Source: Fibrobacter sp. UWT2
GTDB lineage: Bacteria; Fibrobacterota; Fibrobacteria; Fibrobacterales; Fibrobacteraceae
Length of the DNA stretch: 64,000 bases
Assembly (NCBI RefSeq): GCF_900142545.1
Contig: NZ_FRBF01000015.1
Coordinates: 1-64,000, forward strand
Direction: 5' to 3'
In this document: positions 15,644 through 24,459 of the stretch, in pieces
Layout: every line of letters begins with the position of its first letter
Numbering within the stretch: the first letter of the stretch is position 1
The notes under the pieces: model-generated
What the model saw: the letters and a program-made list of their open reading frames with translations, nothing else
The model's database searches: none
What the model was told of the DNA's origin: nothing
Program-made: the position numbers and the translations under genes

Positions 15644-16264
15644 TTACAGGCACTTTTTAAGGAGCCAGATTTCTTCCTTGCCTTCGCGACCGGCGATGCT
15701 GTTTGTGGGCTTGATACGTTCGACGACATCGAACACGCCGCCGAGACGGGCCATGAGTTCGCCTTCGCTGGTGGCATGCGGCGGACCCTGCAGAGTCTTG
15801 CCGTTCATGAGCGGGTACAAGAAAAGAATCAACAGGCCGTCGTCCTTCATCATCTTGTAGCAGACTTCGAAGAATTCGTCGCGGCGCCCCGGGTGGATTG
15901 CCGTAAAGCAGCAGTAATCGTAAACGATATCAAAAAGCTGACCGCCACGCTTGTCGTCCTTGGGAGAAAGCGAGAACAGGTCAAGGTCCAAAGAACGCAG
16001 GTTCTTGTGTTTGCGGCTCAAGTGGTCAAGTTCATCGACGGCAGAGGGGGCAAAGTCTACTGCCAGCACGTCGTGTCCGCGCAAAGCCCAAGCTTCGGCG
16101 TCGTAGCCAAAGCCTGCACCGGGAACCAGAACGGAGCCCGTAGCGGGACAAGAGGGGTGCTTGAAAAATTCCGTCAGAGCGGGCGTCACCTTCTTGAGAT
16201 TCCAGTAGTCCTTGCCTTCGGCATAAAGATTATCCCAGAAATCCGGGAGGTTCTGCGTTAACAT
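15644..16264 (-). CDS. TPMT-family SAM-dependent methyltransferase
   Basis: A 206-residue class I methyltransferase resembling the thiopurine S-methyltransferase family: N-terminal FWDNLYAEGKDYWNL, SAM-binding motif I VLVPGAGFGYDAEAWALRGHDVLAVDFA (45-73), and DIVYDYCCFTAIHPGRRDEF, typical of the bacterial TPMT-like group. The natural substrate is unknown; thiol or metalloid methylation is possible by family. It starts inside the rlmN stop (TAATG) and is followed by a terminator. Confidence 0.85.
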   Translation of the reverse strand: MLTQNLPDFWDNLYAEGKDYWNLKKVTPALTEFFKHPSCPATGSVLVPGAGFGYDAEAWALRGHDVLAVDFAPSAVDELDHLSRKHKNLRSLDLDLFSLSPKDDKRGGQLFDIVYDYCCFTAIHPGRRDEFFEVCYKMMKDDGLLILFLYPLMNGKTLQGPPHATSEGELMARLGGVFDVVERIKPTNSIAGREGKEEIWLLKKCL

Positions 16265-17331
16265 TATTTACCTTCCTTTTTGTACGCAAGTTGCCCGCAG
16301 GCGGCGAGAATGTCGCGGCCGCGCGGGTTGCGGATCGTGATTTGAATTTCGGCAGCCCTAACCATTGCCAAAAAGTCTTCTACCTGTTCCGGCGTGGGGG
16401 CATGCAGCGTGGGGTCGTCGCCGTCGTTTAGCACGATGGCGTTCACTTTCACGCGGCGGGGGGCGCAAATGCGAATGAGCTCCTTGGCTGCCTTCGGGGT
16501 GCAGGTGATGTCCTGAATCAGGACAAATTCAAACGTTACATAATTATCGGTTCTGCGGATGTATTCGTCAACCGCTTCCAAAAGTTTTTCGATGGGCCAG
16601 GTCTTGTTTACCGGCATCACGGACGAACGGTATTCGTTATTGGTGCTGTTCAGGCTGACAGCGAGGCAGCAGGGCGTGTTGCGGTCTACCAGTTCCTTGA
16701 TCTTGGGGACGACGCCGCTGGTGCTGACTGTCATGCGCTTGGCACCCATGTTGAACAGGCTCTGGTTATGCAGCGTACAGCAGACGCGATGCACGTTTTC
16801 CAGGTTGTTCAAGGGTTCGCCCATGCCCATGAAGATAATGTTGGTGACCTGGGCCGTTTTGCCTTCTTCGTTCAAGAGGCCGGCTTCTTTCAGGTACCAG
16901 TTCACGTTGATGATTTCTTCCAGGATTTCGCCGGCTTCTAGGTTTCTGGTAAAGCCCATTTTGGCGGTACGGCAGAAGGCGCAGTTCATGGCGCAGCCTA
17001 CCTGGGTCGAAACGCATACGGAATAGCGTCCGTTTGCGGGAATCATCACCGTTTCGATGTGGTGGTCGTCGTGGGTCTTGAAAAGCCACTTGACGGTTCC
17101 GTCTACCGATTCCATGCGCTGTTCTTCGGTCAGGGCGCGGAGGGTAAACTGGTCTGCCAATTTCTGACGGAGGGCGGGGGAGATATTGCCCATTTCGTCA
17201 TACGTCTTAACTTGTTGGCAAAAGAGCCATTTCTGAATTTGGCTGGCTCGGAACGGCTTTTCATCTACGTCCCGGAGCCATGCCTTAAGCTCGTCTTCGG
17301 TGAGCGATTTTATGTTCTTCGGCCATTCCAT
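16264..17331 (-). CDS. rlmN: 23S rRNA (adenine-2503-C2)-methyltransferase RlmN
   Basis: Radical-SAM enzyme that methylates C2 of A2503 in 23S rRNA and A37 in some tRNAs. The 355-residue protein has the CxxxCxxC cluster motif (C113, C117, C120 in GCAMNCAFC), the GMGEPLNN motif, and the family C-terminus with NPRGRDILAACGQL supplying a catalytic Cys. The N-terminal accessory domain (residues 1-80) is present. The ATG lies 7 nt after a TATCTTTA box with no ribosome-binding site, suggesting a near-leaderless start. It is coupled by a 1-nt overlap to the methyltransferase gene. Confidence 0.96.
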   Translation of the reverse strand: MEWPKNIKSLTEDELKAWLRDVDEKPFRASQIQKWLFCQQVKTYDEMGNISPALRQKLADQFTLRALTEEQRMESVDGTVKWLFKTHDDHHIETVMIPANGRYSVCVSTQVGCAMNCAFCRTAKMGFTRNLEAGEILEEIINVNWYLKEAGLLNEEGKTAQVTNIIFMGMGEPLNNLENVHRVCCTLHNQSLFNMGAKRMTVSTSGVVPKIKELVDRNTPCCLAVSLNSTNNEYRSSVMPVNKTWPIEKLLEAVDEYIRRTDNYVTFEFVLIQDITCTPKAAKELIRICAPRRVKVNAIVLNDGDDPTLHAPTPEQVEDFLAMVRAAEIQITIRNPRGRDILAACGQLAYKKEGK

Positions 17332-17338
17332 CGGGGGC

Positions 17339-17346
17339 TAAAGATA
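17339..17346 (-). promoter_or_regulatory. -10 box TATCTTTA of rlmN
   Basis: 7 of 8 match to TAnnTTTG on the minus strand, ending 7 nt before the rlmN ATG. Confidence 0.4.
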
Positions 17347-17384
17347 GCAAAAAAATACATTTTTGTTAAGGGTAAAAATAGCAG

Positions 17385-17774
17385 TTATTGCCCGGTGTTT
17401 TCTTGGGGAGCAGAGGGGGCGACTGTTGCTGAATCCGCTTGTTTTTTGGCGTTATTGATGTATTCGCTCAATTTTCGCCTAGTTTCTGCGGCTATATTTG
17501 GCGGAATCCTGAAGAGTTGCTTCTTGTTCTCGATAAGAGGATAAAAGCGGTCTACTTCGTGAAATAGCTGCGAAAGGGATTTGTTGTAGGCATTCGCCAA
17601 AGCGCAAAGCGTGTTGATAGATGGAAGTCTTTTTCCGACTTCAACTTGCGATATGAATTGCCGGGTGATATTTGACCGAATGGAAAGACCGCTTTGGGTG
17701 AGCCCCTGTTGTCGGCGACTTTCCACAAAAACAAGCCGAATGGCTTCGCTGAGAATGTGATCCTTGTATTCCAC
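17385..17774 (-). CDS. XRE-family helix-turn-helix protein
   Basis: A 129-residue small regulator. HTH_3 domain at residues 8-70: SEAIRLVFVESRRQQGLTQSGLSIRSNITRQFISQVEVGKRLPSINTLCALANAYNKSLSQLF. A ~55-residue tail ends in a Pro/Ala/Gln-rich stretch. I chose GTG at 17774 because GAGG lies 7 nt upstream and the domain starts a few residues later; a longer reading frame begins at 17807. It is not linked to an obvious toxin, antitoxin or phage gene. A TTGTCA-N17-TAATCC stands upstream on the minus strand as a possible promoter. The target is unknown. Confidence 0.82.
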   Translation of the reverse strand: MEYKDHILSEAIRLVFVESRRQQGLTQSGLSIRSNITRQFISQVEVGKRLPSINTLCALANAYNKSLSQLFHEVDRFYPLIENKKQLFRIPPNIAAETRRKLSEYINNAKKQADSATVAPSAPQENTGQ

Positions 17775-17926
17775 AAACAACCTCGAAAAAAAAACGTGGA
17801 TTACCAAATCACTCTCTTGGTGACAATTTTAGAATTAGTGGGTGTGGATGCGTGCAAACACGTGTTTGCAGGTTTTGAAAAAATATCTTAACGGTTTTTG
17901 CGGTTTGCGGAAATGGGGCGTAAAAC

Positions 17927-17958
17927 AAGAAAGGTCAACCTATTGGTTGACCTTTCTT
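17927..17958 (-). terminator. Hairpin downstream of tRNA-Arg
   Basis: A 14-bp perfect inverted repeat, AAGAAAGGTCAACC / GGTTGACCTTTCTT, with a 4-base loop starts 2 bases past the tRNA 3' end. On the minus strand the stem ends in TTTCTT, which serves as part of the T run. Confidence 0.7.
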
Positions 17959-17960
17959 TC

Positions 17961-18034
<74 letters not shown>

Positions 18035-18047
18035 TTGATTGATGGCC

Positions 18048-18078
18048 CAAAGATAGTTTAAAGTGGTGGTGCTGTCAA
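18048..18078 (-). promoter_or_regulatory. Promoter of tRNA-Arg: TTGACA-N17-TATCTTTG
   Basis: On the minus strand TTGACA (18073-18078), exactly 17 bp, then TATCTTTG (18048-18055), 13 nt before the tRNA 5' end. This is the best single example here of a -35 of sigma-70 type joined to a TAnnTTTG -10. Confidence 0.8.
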
Positions 18079-18220
18079 GGGTTTTTGTTGAAAATTTTTT
18101 AAGATTTTTTGATTTGTCGGCTAATTGCCCCGCTTTTGCGGGGTTGGGAGACTGTATGACAAAAAGGTCTGTCTTATAAATAACTATCTTTTTGGCCAAA
18201 TTTTTTAACGGTATTGGACC

Positions 18221-20533
18221 ATGGATAAAGTCAAACCCGTATTACTTTCGGTTCTTAACATTTTAAAGAGCTGGTTTACTGACCGCAGGGTGGTCAAGTG
18301 GCTGATTATTTTTGCGGTTCCTGTGTTGGCAGCTTTCATCGCTGTCATTGCAGTGTATAACCACTATTCGCCGGAACTTCCGTCCCTTTCGCAGTTGGAA
18401 CAGATTAACCCGAAACTGGTCACCAACATTTATGATATGAACGGCAAGATCGCCCACGAATATTTCGTGGAACGCCGTGAATGGACTAGCTTCGACTCGA
18501 TTCCCGAAAATGCAATTCACGCTGTGATGGCAACCGAAGACCGCGCTTTCTATAGCCACTGGGGCATGAACGTGTGGGCGATTCCTTCGGCAATCATGGA
18601 AAGCGCCATGTCGGGCAAAAAGCTCCGCGGTGCCTCTACCTTGACGCAGCAGCTGACCAAGCTCCTTTTCTTGACACCGGAACGTACGATTTCGCGTAAG
18701 ATCAAGGAAATGATGACGGCTATCCGTATCGAACAGACTTATACGAAAGAAGAAATCCTTGAATTCTACATGAATGAAGTCTACCTGGCTGGCGGTAACT
18801 ATGGTTTCCAGGCTGCAGGTAAGTTCTATTTCGGTCGCCCGCTCGATAGCCTTACGATTCCGGAACTCGCCGTGCTTGCCGGTATGTTGCAGCGCCCGGA
18901 AGCCTACCGCCCGGACCGTCATCCCGAAGCTTCTCTGGAACGTCGCAATACGGTGCTTTATGCCATGCGCGATGCTGGTTACATTAATGATGACGAATAC
19001 CACGAATATATCAAGACGCCCATTACGCTTGCCGAAAAGGAAACTTCCAACGAATCGGGCCTGTACTTCTACGAAGAAATCCGTAAGTATATGGAAAAGA
19101 AGTATGGCGAAAATTCGCTCTATGCCGACGGTGTTTCGATCAACTCGACGATTGACCCGGATATTCAGGCCTATGCCGATAGCGTCGCCCGCGTGCAGGT
19201 TGAAAAGGTTCGCCGCCGCGTGAAGTACCGCGCCACGCGCCGTCTTTTCTTGACCAAGAAATTCAATATGCCCGAAGATAGCGTGGTGGCTCACTTCGAC
19301 AGCCTCTATACGATTTTCAAGAAGGAATACCTGGCCGACGACTTGAAGCGCGATGCCAAGCACCGCCGCTTCCCGGACTCTATCCTTTATCACCATCCTG
19401 AAATCGCCGCCATTTTGATCGAAAATGAAACGGGTGCAATCCGCGCCATGGTGGGTGGTTCTGACTTTAACCAGTCCCGCTGGAACCGTGCGGTGCAGTC
19501 CCTGCGTCAGCCCGGCTCGTCGTTCAAGCCGATTGTGTATTCGACGGCTATGGATAACGGCGCAAGCCCCTGCGACTCGGTGAACGACCAGCCGGTTAGC
19601 ATTCCCGACCCGGATGACAAGGACAAGAACAAGGTTTGGCGCCCGGCGAACTTCGAACACGACTTCGAAGGTATGATGACGCTCCGCCGTGCCCTTTACC
19701 GCTCCAAGAACTTGCCGGCTATTCTGACGGGTATGAAGTACGGCCTCAACAACGTGGTCAACTACGCCCGCAAGTTCGGCATTGTGCGTGCTCCGCTCAT
19801 GGCCGTGCCTAGCTTGGCTCTGGGTTCCGTGGGTGCAACGCTGATGGAAATGACGTCTGCCTATACGGTGTTCCCGAACGGCGGTAACCGAATCGAACCG
19901 TACATGATCGAATCGATTGTGGACCGCAACGGCGAAGTCATCGAAAAGAATTCCAAGGTTGAACACGAAGTGTTGCGCCCGGCATCGGCCTACTTGATGG
20001 TCGACATGCTGAAGGACGTGAATATTCGCGGTACGGCAGCCCGCGTGTGGGCGAGCGGCTTTACTCATCCGAGTGGCGGTAAGACCGGTACCACGAACGA
20101 CTATACGGACTGCTGGTACATCGGCTTTACCAAGCAATACACTATGGGCGTGTGGGTCGGTTCCGACAGCCCGGGTACCTTGGGCGCAGGCCATACGGGT
20201 ACCGAAGATGCCTTGCCGGTCTGGATGGCTGTGATGAAGCAACTCCATAAGGACTTGCCGCGTAAACCGTTCCCGGTTCCGAGCGGTGTGGTCAGCAAGG
20301 GCGTCTGCAACCATACGGGTAAGATTGCCGGTGAATTCTGCTCCGAAAAGACTTACTGCCTCTATACCGCGGGCTACGCTCCGACTGAAGTCTGCGACGG
20401 TAATCACTTCGAAGTCAAGACCAAGTCTGCCGACGACGCTACGCTCTTCAGTAACAAGGGCGCAAGTACGGCTCCCAAGCCGAGCGCCAGTGGTAAGGGC
20501 CCTGCCAAGAAGAATACTCGCAAGATGTTCTAG
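18221..20533 (+). CDS. mrcA: Class A penicillin-binding protein (PBP1A-type)
   Basis: Bifunctional cell-wall synthase in the inner membrane. Membrane anchor at residues 27-46. The GT51 glycosyltransferase domain follows with catalytic E106 (ATEDRAFYSHWG) and GASTLTQQLTK. The transpeptidase has S433xxK (PGSSFKP), S495xN (RSKN) and K621TGT. The 770-residue length is usual for the family. The C-terminal tail is Lys/Ser/Ala-rich after a Cys-containing segment (GVCNHTGKIAGEFCSEKTYC) that could form a disulfide in the periplasm. A TATCTTTT box lies at 18185-18192. Single gene, followed by hairpins. Confidence 0.95.
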   Translation: MDKVKPVLLSVLNILKSWFTDRRVVKWLIIFAVPVLAAFIAVIAVYNHYSPELPSLSQLEQINPKLVTNIYDMNGKIAHEYFVERREWTSFDSIPENAIHAVMATEDRAFYSHWGMNVWAIPSAIMESAMSGKKLRGASTLTQQLTKLLFLTPERTISRKIKEMMTAIRIEQTYTKEEILEFYMNEVYLAGGNYGFQAAGKFYFGRPLDSLTIPELAVLAGMLQRPEAYRPDRHPEASLERRNTVLYAMRDAGYINDDEYHEYIKTPITLAEKETSNESGLYFYEEIRKYMEKKYGENSLYADGVSINSTIDPDIQAYADSVARVQVEKVRRRVKYRATRRLFLTKKFNMPEDSVVAHFDSLYTIFKKEYLADDLKRDAKHRRFPDSILYHHPEIAAILIENETGAIRAMVGGSDFNQSRWNRAVQSLRQPGSSFKPIVYSTAMDNGASPCDSVNDQPVSIPDPDDKDKNKVWRPANFEHDFEGMMTLRRALYRSKNLPAILTGMKYGLNNVVNYARKFGIVRAPLMAVPSLALGSVGATLMEMTSAYTVFPNGGNRIEPYMIESIVDRNGEVIEKNSKVEHEVLRPASAYLMVDMLKDVNIRGTAARVWASGFTHPSGGKTGTTNDYTDCWYIGFTKQYTMGVWVGSDSPGTLGAGHTGTEDALPVWMAVMKQLHKDLPRKPFPVPSGVVSKGVCNHTGKIAGEFCSEKTYCLYTAGYAPTEVCDGNHFEVKTKSADDATLFSNKGASTAPKPSASGKGPAKKNTRKMF

Positions 20534-20556
20534 AGGTCGCGTCCTATGGACGCTTG

Positions 20557-20592
20557 GGGCTATGAGGTCGGTCGCTGAGGCTCCCTTTGAGG
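20557..20592 (+). repeat. Dispersed element downstream of mrcA (copy 1)
   Basis: GGGCTATGAGGTCGGTCGCT, two or three variable bases, then GCTCCCTTTGAGG. The same 35-bp module in the same orientation stands behind glyA at 24460-24494. Confidence 0.8.
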
Positions 20593-20604
20593 GAGCCTTG
20601 CTTT
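20579..20604 (+). terminator. Hairpin terminator of mrcA
   Basis: GGCTCCC / GGGAGCC, loop TTTGA, followed by TTGCTTT. It uses the 3' part of the dispersed element as its left arm. Confidence 0.55.
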
Positions 20605-20624
20605 ATAAGGTTTTGTGAGTAAAC

Positions 20625-20649
20625 TAAAAAGTGCCCCGGTTAGGGGCAC
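20625..20649 (-). terminator. Intrinsic terminator of the TlpA-like gene
   Basis: GTGCCCC / GGGGCAC with a 5-base loop, followed on the minus strand by TTTTTAG. Confidence 0.7.
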
Positions 20650-20689
20650 GTGCTCATTACTCAAAGCCACGTAGTGGCGAGCTCACTTG

Positions 20690-21235
20690 CTATTTAAACA
20701 TCTTGTTGAGCGTGGCGCGCATGTGGTTCATGTTCGCTTCGTTCAAAGTTTCGTAGCGGTAGAAGGTTCCGTCCTTCTGGACAACATAAACGACGGGAAT
20801 GTAGCCGGTTCCGTAAGCGGGACCGAACTTGTAGTCGCTATCCTGGAATACGGGAATCGCTACGTGGAACTGGTCGATAAACAGGCGAATGTCGTTTTTC
20901 TTGATGCCGCCGCCGAGGCCGATTGCGATACCGGTCAGGCCCTTGGGTTCATATTCCTTGACCAGATTCTGGATTTCGGAAATGTGGCGTTGGCAGTGCG
21001 GGCACTTGGGGCTAAAGTAATAGATCAAAAGAGGTCTGTTTGCAAACTGGCTGAACAGAATTCCCGGATCGCTAATGCCCGAAAGAGGCTTCGAAAAGTC
21101 CATCTTCATGGGCTGGTTAGTGGTGGTATCCTGCATCAACTTCACATCGGCCATCTGGGGTTCCGGAGCGAGCTGCGCAAAAGGCGTAACCGCTGCAATG
21201 GCTGCAATACTTAAAATTTTAGAAACGAAATTCAT
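20690..21235 (-). CDS. TlpA/ResA-like thioredoxin-fold protein
   Basis: A 181-residue exported thiol-disulfide protein. N-terminal signal sequence (KILSIAAIAAVTPFA), then a thioredoxin fold with active site CPHC (C78, C81 in YYFSPKCPHCQRH) and the cis-Pro region GTGYIPVVYVVQKDG. The FSPKCPHC form is typical of the TlpA/peroxiredoxin-like group working in the periplasm, probably keeping client cysteines reduced. No cytochrome-maturation gene is adjacent, so the client is not indicated. AAGGG lies just upstream of the ATG. Confidence 0.88.
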   Translation of the reverse strand: MNFVSKILSIAAIAAVTPFAQLAPEPQMADVKLMQDTTTNQPMKMDFSKPLSGISDPGILFSQFANRPLLIYYFSPKCPHCQRHISEIQNLVKEYEPKGLTGIAIGLGGGIKKNDIRLFIDQFHVAIPVFQDSDYKFGPAYGTGYIPVVYVVQKDGTFYRYETLNEANMNHMRATLNKMFK

Positions 21236-21338
21236 AACCCTTAAAATACGAAAAAATAGGCCGAAAAGACAGGTTTATTCAAAAAAAATGCGATTTTTTG
21301 CGAAAAATCACACTTTTGGATATTCCAAACTGGAATGG

Positions 21339-23096
21339 TTACAGGTTGTAAGTCGTGATAATCGAGTAGTGCGGTTCTGCCTTGCGAACCCCGTTCAGCG
21401 GGATGCTGACATCTACCTTGTTGACGAGTCTGCTGATTGACTTGGTTTGTGCAAAACGTACGCCAAAACCGATGAGGTAGACCAGGTCCTTGCGGTTGAT
21501 ATCCCAAAGGTCCCAGGCGGTTTCGCCTACGCTTTCAAAGATCGCGAACACGGGCATGAGCGTTGCGATTTCGAAGTTCGTGAAGTAGCGCTGTTCCAAG
21601 TTTGCGAATACGCGGGCTTGTCCGGCGTAGAAACCGGTGGGGAATCCGGCGAATCCGTTTCCGCCGCCTAAGGTTAGCTGCTTGCCGTAGCGGGCGTCTT
21701 CGTAAAAGTCTACAAGGCCTGTGAGTGCGGTCGAGAATCTTTCGTTCGGGTGGAAAATGTATTCGCCTGAAAGCTTGCCGTAGTAGTCGTGCTGTTCGCC
21801 GTGATCCAGGTAGAAGTTCATCTCGGATTTGAGCGTGAGGTGGTGCATGGAGAATCCAAGCATCAAGTCGGCCCAGAAATCAAGGCGAATGTCGTTGTCG
21901 GCGGCACCCAGCTGTTCGTAGTTCTTGGAAATCTGCGCCTTGAGTGAGTAGCCTTTTTCGATGTCTTCGGTCCACTTGGCGTTGTGGAAGTTCTTGATTT
22001 TTTCGTAGCGGATGTTCGAGAACGTCAGGTACATGCCGAGGCGTGAATCTTTCTGTTCGGGGAGCCATTCGTTGACTGCCGTGGCGGAATCGATGGCATA
22101 GGTGGTGTCGCCGTCGGTAAAGGAGTAGCGGTAAAGCTTGCCTTCGGTTGCGGTGGTGCGGTGGTAGTCGTAGGTGGCGCCCGCGTAGAGCTTGCGGTAG
22201 GTTCCGCCGAAGGAGCGGCTGATTCTAAAGCTGAGCGAGTCGTCGATAAAGTCCTTGACAGCCATGAGCTTTACGGGTTCGTTGCCGTTATACAGCGGGA
22301 AAGAGTCCAGCAGGGCTTTCTTGTGATTGTAGATGGGGCTGTCGCCGTATCTCTGTTGGGCGTCGTAAACAGAGGCGCCTGGCGGGAGTTTCCCGCTGCC
22401 ATAGAAGAAGGCGTTGCGCTTGTTCTTTAAGCCTTCGATGGTGTAGGCCCACTGGTTCTGGCTTCTGCTGAGGAACGGAATGTACATCTTTCCGTAGGCG
22501 AGGTAGCCGTCGGTATTGTAGCTATAGAGAAAGTCTAAATGGTTGTAGCGGAACAGAAAGTGCGGGTCGCCATATTCCACCTGCCACATGTCGCGGAATT
22601 CATCGTGTCCGAAGTAGAATCCGAGCTTTTGCCCAAGGCCCAGGAAGTTGCTTTCTTGAACGCCGATACCCCAGTTCAGGTTACTGTAGGTGTATTCTTT
22701 TCCGGAAAAACCGAATGTGGTCGGAACGGAGAGTGTCCAGTTGTCGCTGGTATTGACTGTGGCGATATTCTTGCCATTTTCGTTAGAAATCTTGATGCTT
22801 GCGTCTGAAAGGTAGCGCTGGGTGCGTAGGAAACGTTCGGCTTCTTGGATTTGGAGGTCGGTGACTACGTCGCCTTCGCTAAAAAGGAGCAATTTACGGA
22901 CAGTCGATTCGCGGGTTTCGATATGAATCCAGTTTAGCAGGTCGTACGCCCACTTGTCGTACTGCGTGTGGTACTTGGAATCGTCAAAAGCGTCACCGAT
23001 ATTGTACTGAATAGAATCAATCTTGAATGCACCGGGAGTATCTTGCGCAAAAGCTGCAAGAGGTACAAAAAAGAGAATAAACAAGATAACAGGCAT
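21339..23096 (-). CDS. Omp85/BamA-like outer-membrane beta-barrel protein
   Basis: A 585-residue outer-membrane protein. A signal peptide (MPVILFILFFVPLAAFAQ) is followed by one POTRA-like domain (STVRKLLLFSEGDVVTDLQIQEAERFLRTQRYLSDASIKI) and a C-terminal barrel of alternating aromatic strands, with GGGNGFAGFPTGFYAG near 510 in the place of the Omp85 L6 motif. It differs from the tamA product at 25432-27312. The start is the ATG at 23096, which begins the signal peptide and lies 7 nt after a TATATTAT box; an upstream frame to 23138 would cross the promoter. It diverges from glyA. The role (protein insertion or lipid transport) is unknown. Confidence 0.8.
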   Translation of the reverse strand: MPVILFILFFVPLAAFAQDTPGAFKIDSIQYNIGDAFDDSKYHTQYDKWAYDLLNWIHIETRESTVRKLLLFSEGDVVTDLQIQEAERFLRTQRYLSDASIKISNENGKNIATVNTSDNWTLSVPTTFGFSGKEYTYSNLNWGIGVQESNFLGLGQKLGFYFGHDEFRDMWQVEYGDPHFLFRYNHLDFLYSYNTDGYLAYGKMYIPFLSRSQNQWAYTIEGLKNKRNAFFYGSGKLPPGASVYDAQQRYGDSPIYNHKKALLDSFPLYNGNEPVKLMAVKDFIDDSLSFRISRSFGGTYRKLYAGATYDYHRTTATEGKLYRYSFTDGDTTYAIDSATAVNEWLPEQKDSRLGMYLTFSNIRYEKIKNFHNAKWTEDIEKGYSLKAQISKNYEQLGAADNDIRLDFWADLMLGFSMHHLTLKSEMNFYLDHGEQHDYYGKLSGEYIFHPNERFSTALTGLVDFYEDARYGKQLTLGGGNGFAGFPTGFYAGQARVFANLEQRYFTNFEIATLMPVFAIFESVGETAWDLWDINRKDLVYLIGFGVRFAQTKSISRLVNKVDVSIPLNGVRKAEPHYSIITTYNL

Positions 23097-23127
23097 TGCA
23101 GGAATAATATAGAAATTTCTATATTTG
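23096..23127 (+). promoter_or_regulatory. Promoter of glyA: TTGCAG-N18-TATATTTG
   Basis: TTGCAG (23096-23101) overlaps the start codon of the divergent gene; TATATTTG at 23120-23127 is an exact TAnnTTTG. The glyA leader is 27 nt, with AGGAG before the ATG. Confidence 0.6.
23104..23111 (-). promoter_or_regulatory. -10 box TATATTAT of the Omp85-like gene
   Basis: On the minus strand, 7 nt before the ATG. A TTTGTA lies 22 bp upstream (23134-23139). The -10 boxes of this gene and glyA stand back to back, 8 bp apart. Confidence 0.4.
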
Positions 23128-23154
23128 CCCGCGTACAAATCAAGGAGTAGCTAA

Positions 23155-24438
23155 ATGCTCAAATCTACACTGCAACAGACCGATCCGGAAATCTACAACA
23201 TCATCCAGGAAGAAGCCGAACGCCAGGAATATGGCATCGAACTTATCGCTTCTGAAAACTACACCTCCAAGGCAGTCATGGAAGCCATGGGTTCCGTGCT
23301 GACCAACAAGTACAGCGAAGGCTACGTTGGCAAGCGCTACTACGGTGGTAACGAAGTGATCGATAAGATGGAAGCTTTGGCCATCGACCGTTGCAAGAAG
23401 CTCTTTGGTTGCGACCACGTGAACATCCAGCCGCTGTCCGGTTCTCCGGCCAACGCTGCCGTGTACTTCGCCGTCCTCAAACCGGGCGACAAGGTCCTCG
23501 GCCTCAAGCTCGACCACGGTGGACACCTTTCTCACGGCCATCCGGTGAACTTCTCCGGCATGCTCTACAACTTCGTGCAGTACGAAGTCGATAAGGAAAC
23601 GGGCCGCATCGACATGGACAAGGTCCGCGAAATCGCTCTCCGCGAAAAGCCGAAGATGATTCTCGCCGGTTTCTCTGCCTACAGCCGCAACCTCGACTGG
23701 AAGCGCTTCAAGGAAATTGCCGACGAAGTGGGCGCGCTCACCATGGCTGACATTTCTCACATTGCCGGTCTCATTGCCGGTAAGGCTATCGAATCTCCGG
23801 TGCCGTACTTCGACATCGTGACGACCACGACCCACAAGACTCTCCGTGGCCCGCGTTCCGCTATCATCATGTGCAAGGACCGCACCATCCAGAAGATGGT
23901 GAAGGGCGAACTCAAGGAAGTTTCTTTGGCCAAGGAAATCGACAAGGGCGTGTTCCCGGGTATGCAGGGTGGTCCGCATGACCACGTGAACGCCGGTAAG
24001 GCCGTTGCATTCCTCGAAGCTCTGCAGCCGGAATTCCAGACCTACGCGAAGAACGTCATCAAGAACGCTCAGGCTATGTGCGCCGAAATGCAGAAGCTCG
24101 GCTACAAGGTCATTAGCGATGGCACTGACAACCACCTCATCGTGGTGGACATGACCTCTAAGGGCGTTTCCGGTAAGGAAGCCGAAGTGGCTATGGAAAA
24201 GGTCGGCATCTCCTGCAGCCGTTCTACGATTCCGTTCGATCCGCGCAAGCCGATGGATCCGTCCGGTGTCCGTCTCGGTACTGCCGCTATCACGACTCGT
24301 GGCTTCGATGAAGAAGACTCCCGCGAAGTGGCTCGCATCATCGACCGCTGCGTGAAGGCTAAGGACGACGATGCCGCTCTCGCCAAGATCCGCGAAGAAA
24401 TCGTGGCTCTCTGCAAGAAGCACCCGCTGTACAAGTAA
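23155..24438 (+). CDS. glyA: Serine hydroxymethyltransferase
   Basis: PLP enzyme converting serine and tetrahydrofolate to glycine and 5,10-methylene-THF, the main one-carbon source. The 427-residue product has the family start IIQEEAERQEYGIELIASENYTS, the PLP lysine K228 in TTTTHKTLRGPR, and GVRLGTAAITTRG near the C-terminus. AGGAG stands at proper distance from the ATG. Its TAA stop lies inside a 12-bp perfect hairpin (24433-24459). Single gene, divergent from the Omp85-like gene. Confidence 0.98.
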   Translation: MLKSTLQQTDPEIYNIIQEEAERQEYGIELIASENYTSKAVMEAMGSVLTNKYSEGYVGKRYYGGNEVIDKMEALAIDRCKKLFGCDHVNIQPLSGSPANAAVYFAVLKPGDKVLGLKLDHGGHLSHGHPVNFSGMLYNFVQYEVDKETGRIDMDKVREIALREKPKMILAGFSAYSRNLDWKRFKEIADEVGALTMADISHIAGLIAGKAIESPVPYFDIVTTTTHKTLRGPRSAIIMCKDRTIQKMVKGELKEVSLAKEIDKGVFPGMQGGPHDHVNAGKAVAFLEALQPEFQTYAKNVIKNAQAMCAEMQKLGYKVISDGTDNHLIVVDMTSKGVSGKEAEVAMEKVGISCSRSTIPFDPRKPMDPSGVRLGTAAITTRGFDEEDSREVARIIDRCVKAKDDDAALAKIREEIVALCKKHPLYK

Positions 24439-24459
24439 TTTTGCGGAGCAAAATTACTT
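24433..24459 (+). repeat. 12-bp perfect inverted repeat spanning the glyA stop
   Basis: AAGTAATTTTGC / GCAAAATTACTT around a GGA loop. The left arm includes the last base pairs of the coding region and the TAA. There is no T run after it, so it looks more like an mRNA 3'-end stabiliser or part of a repeat than a classical terminator. Confidence 0.75.

Noticed and set aside
17385-17774. HTH protein as antitoxin or phage repressor
   Set aside because: No toxin, integrase or phage gene is adjacent; neighbours are rlmN and a tRNA.
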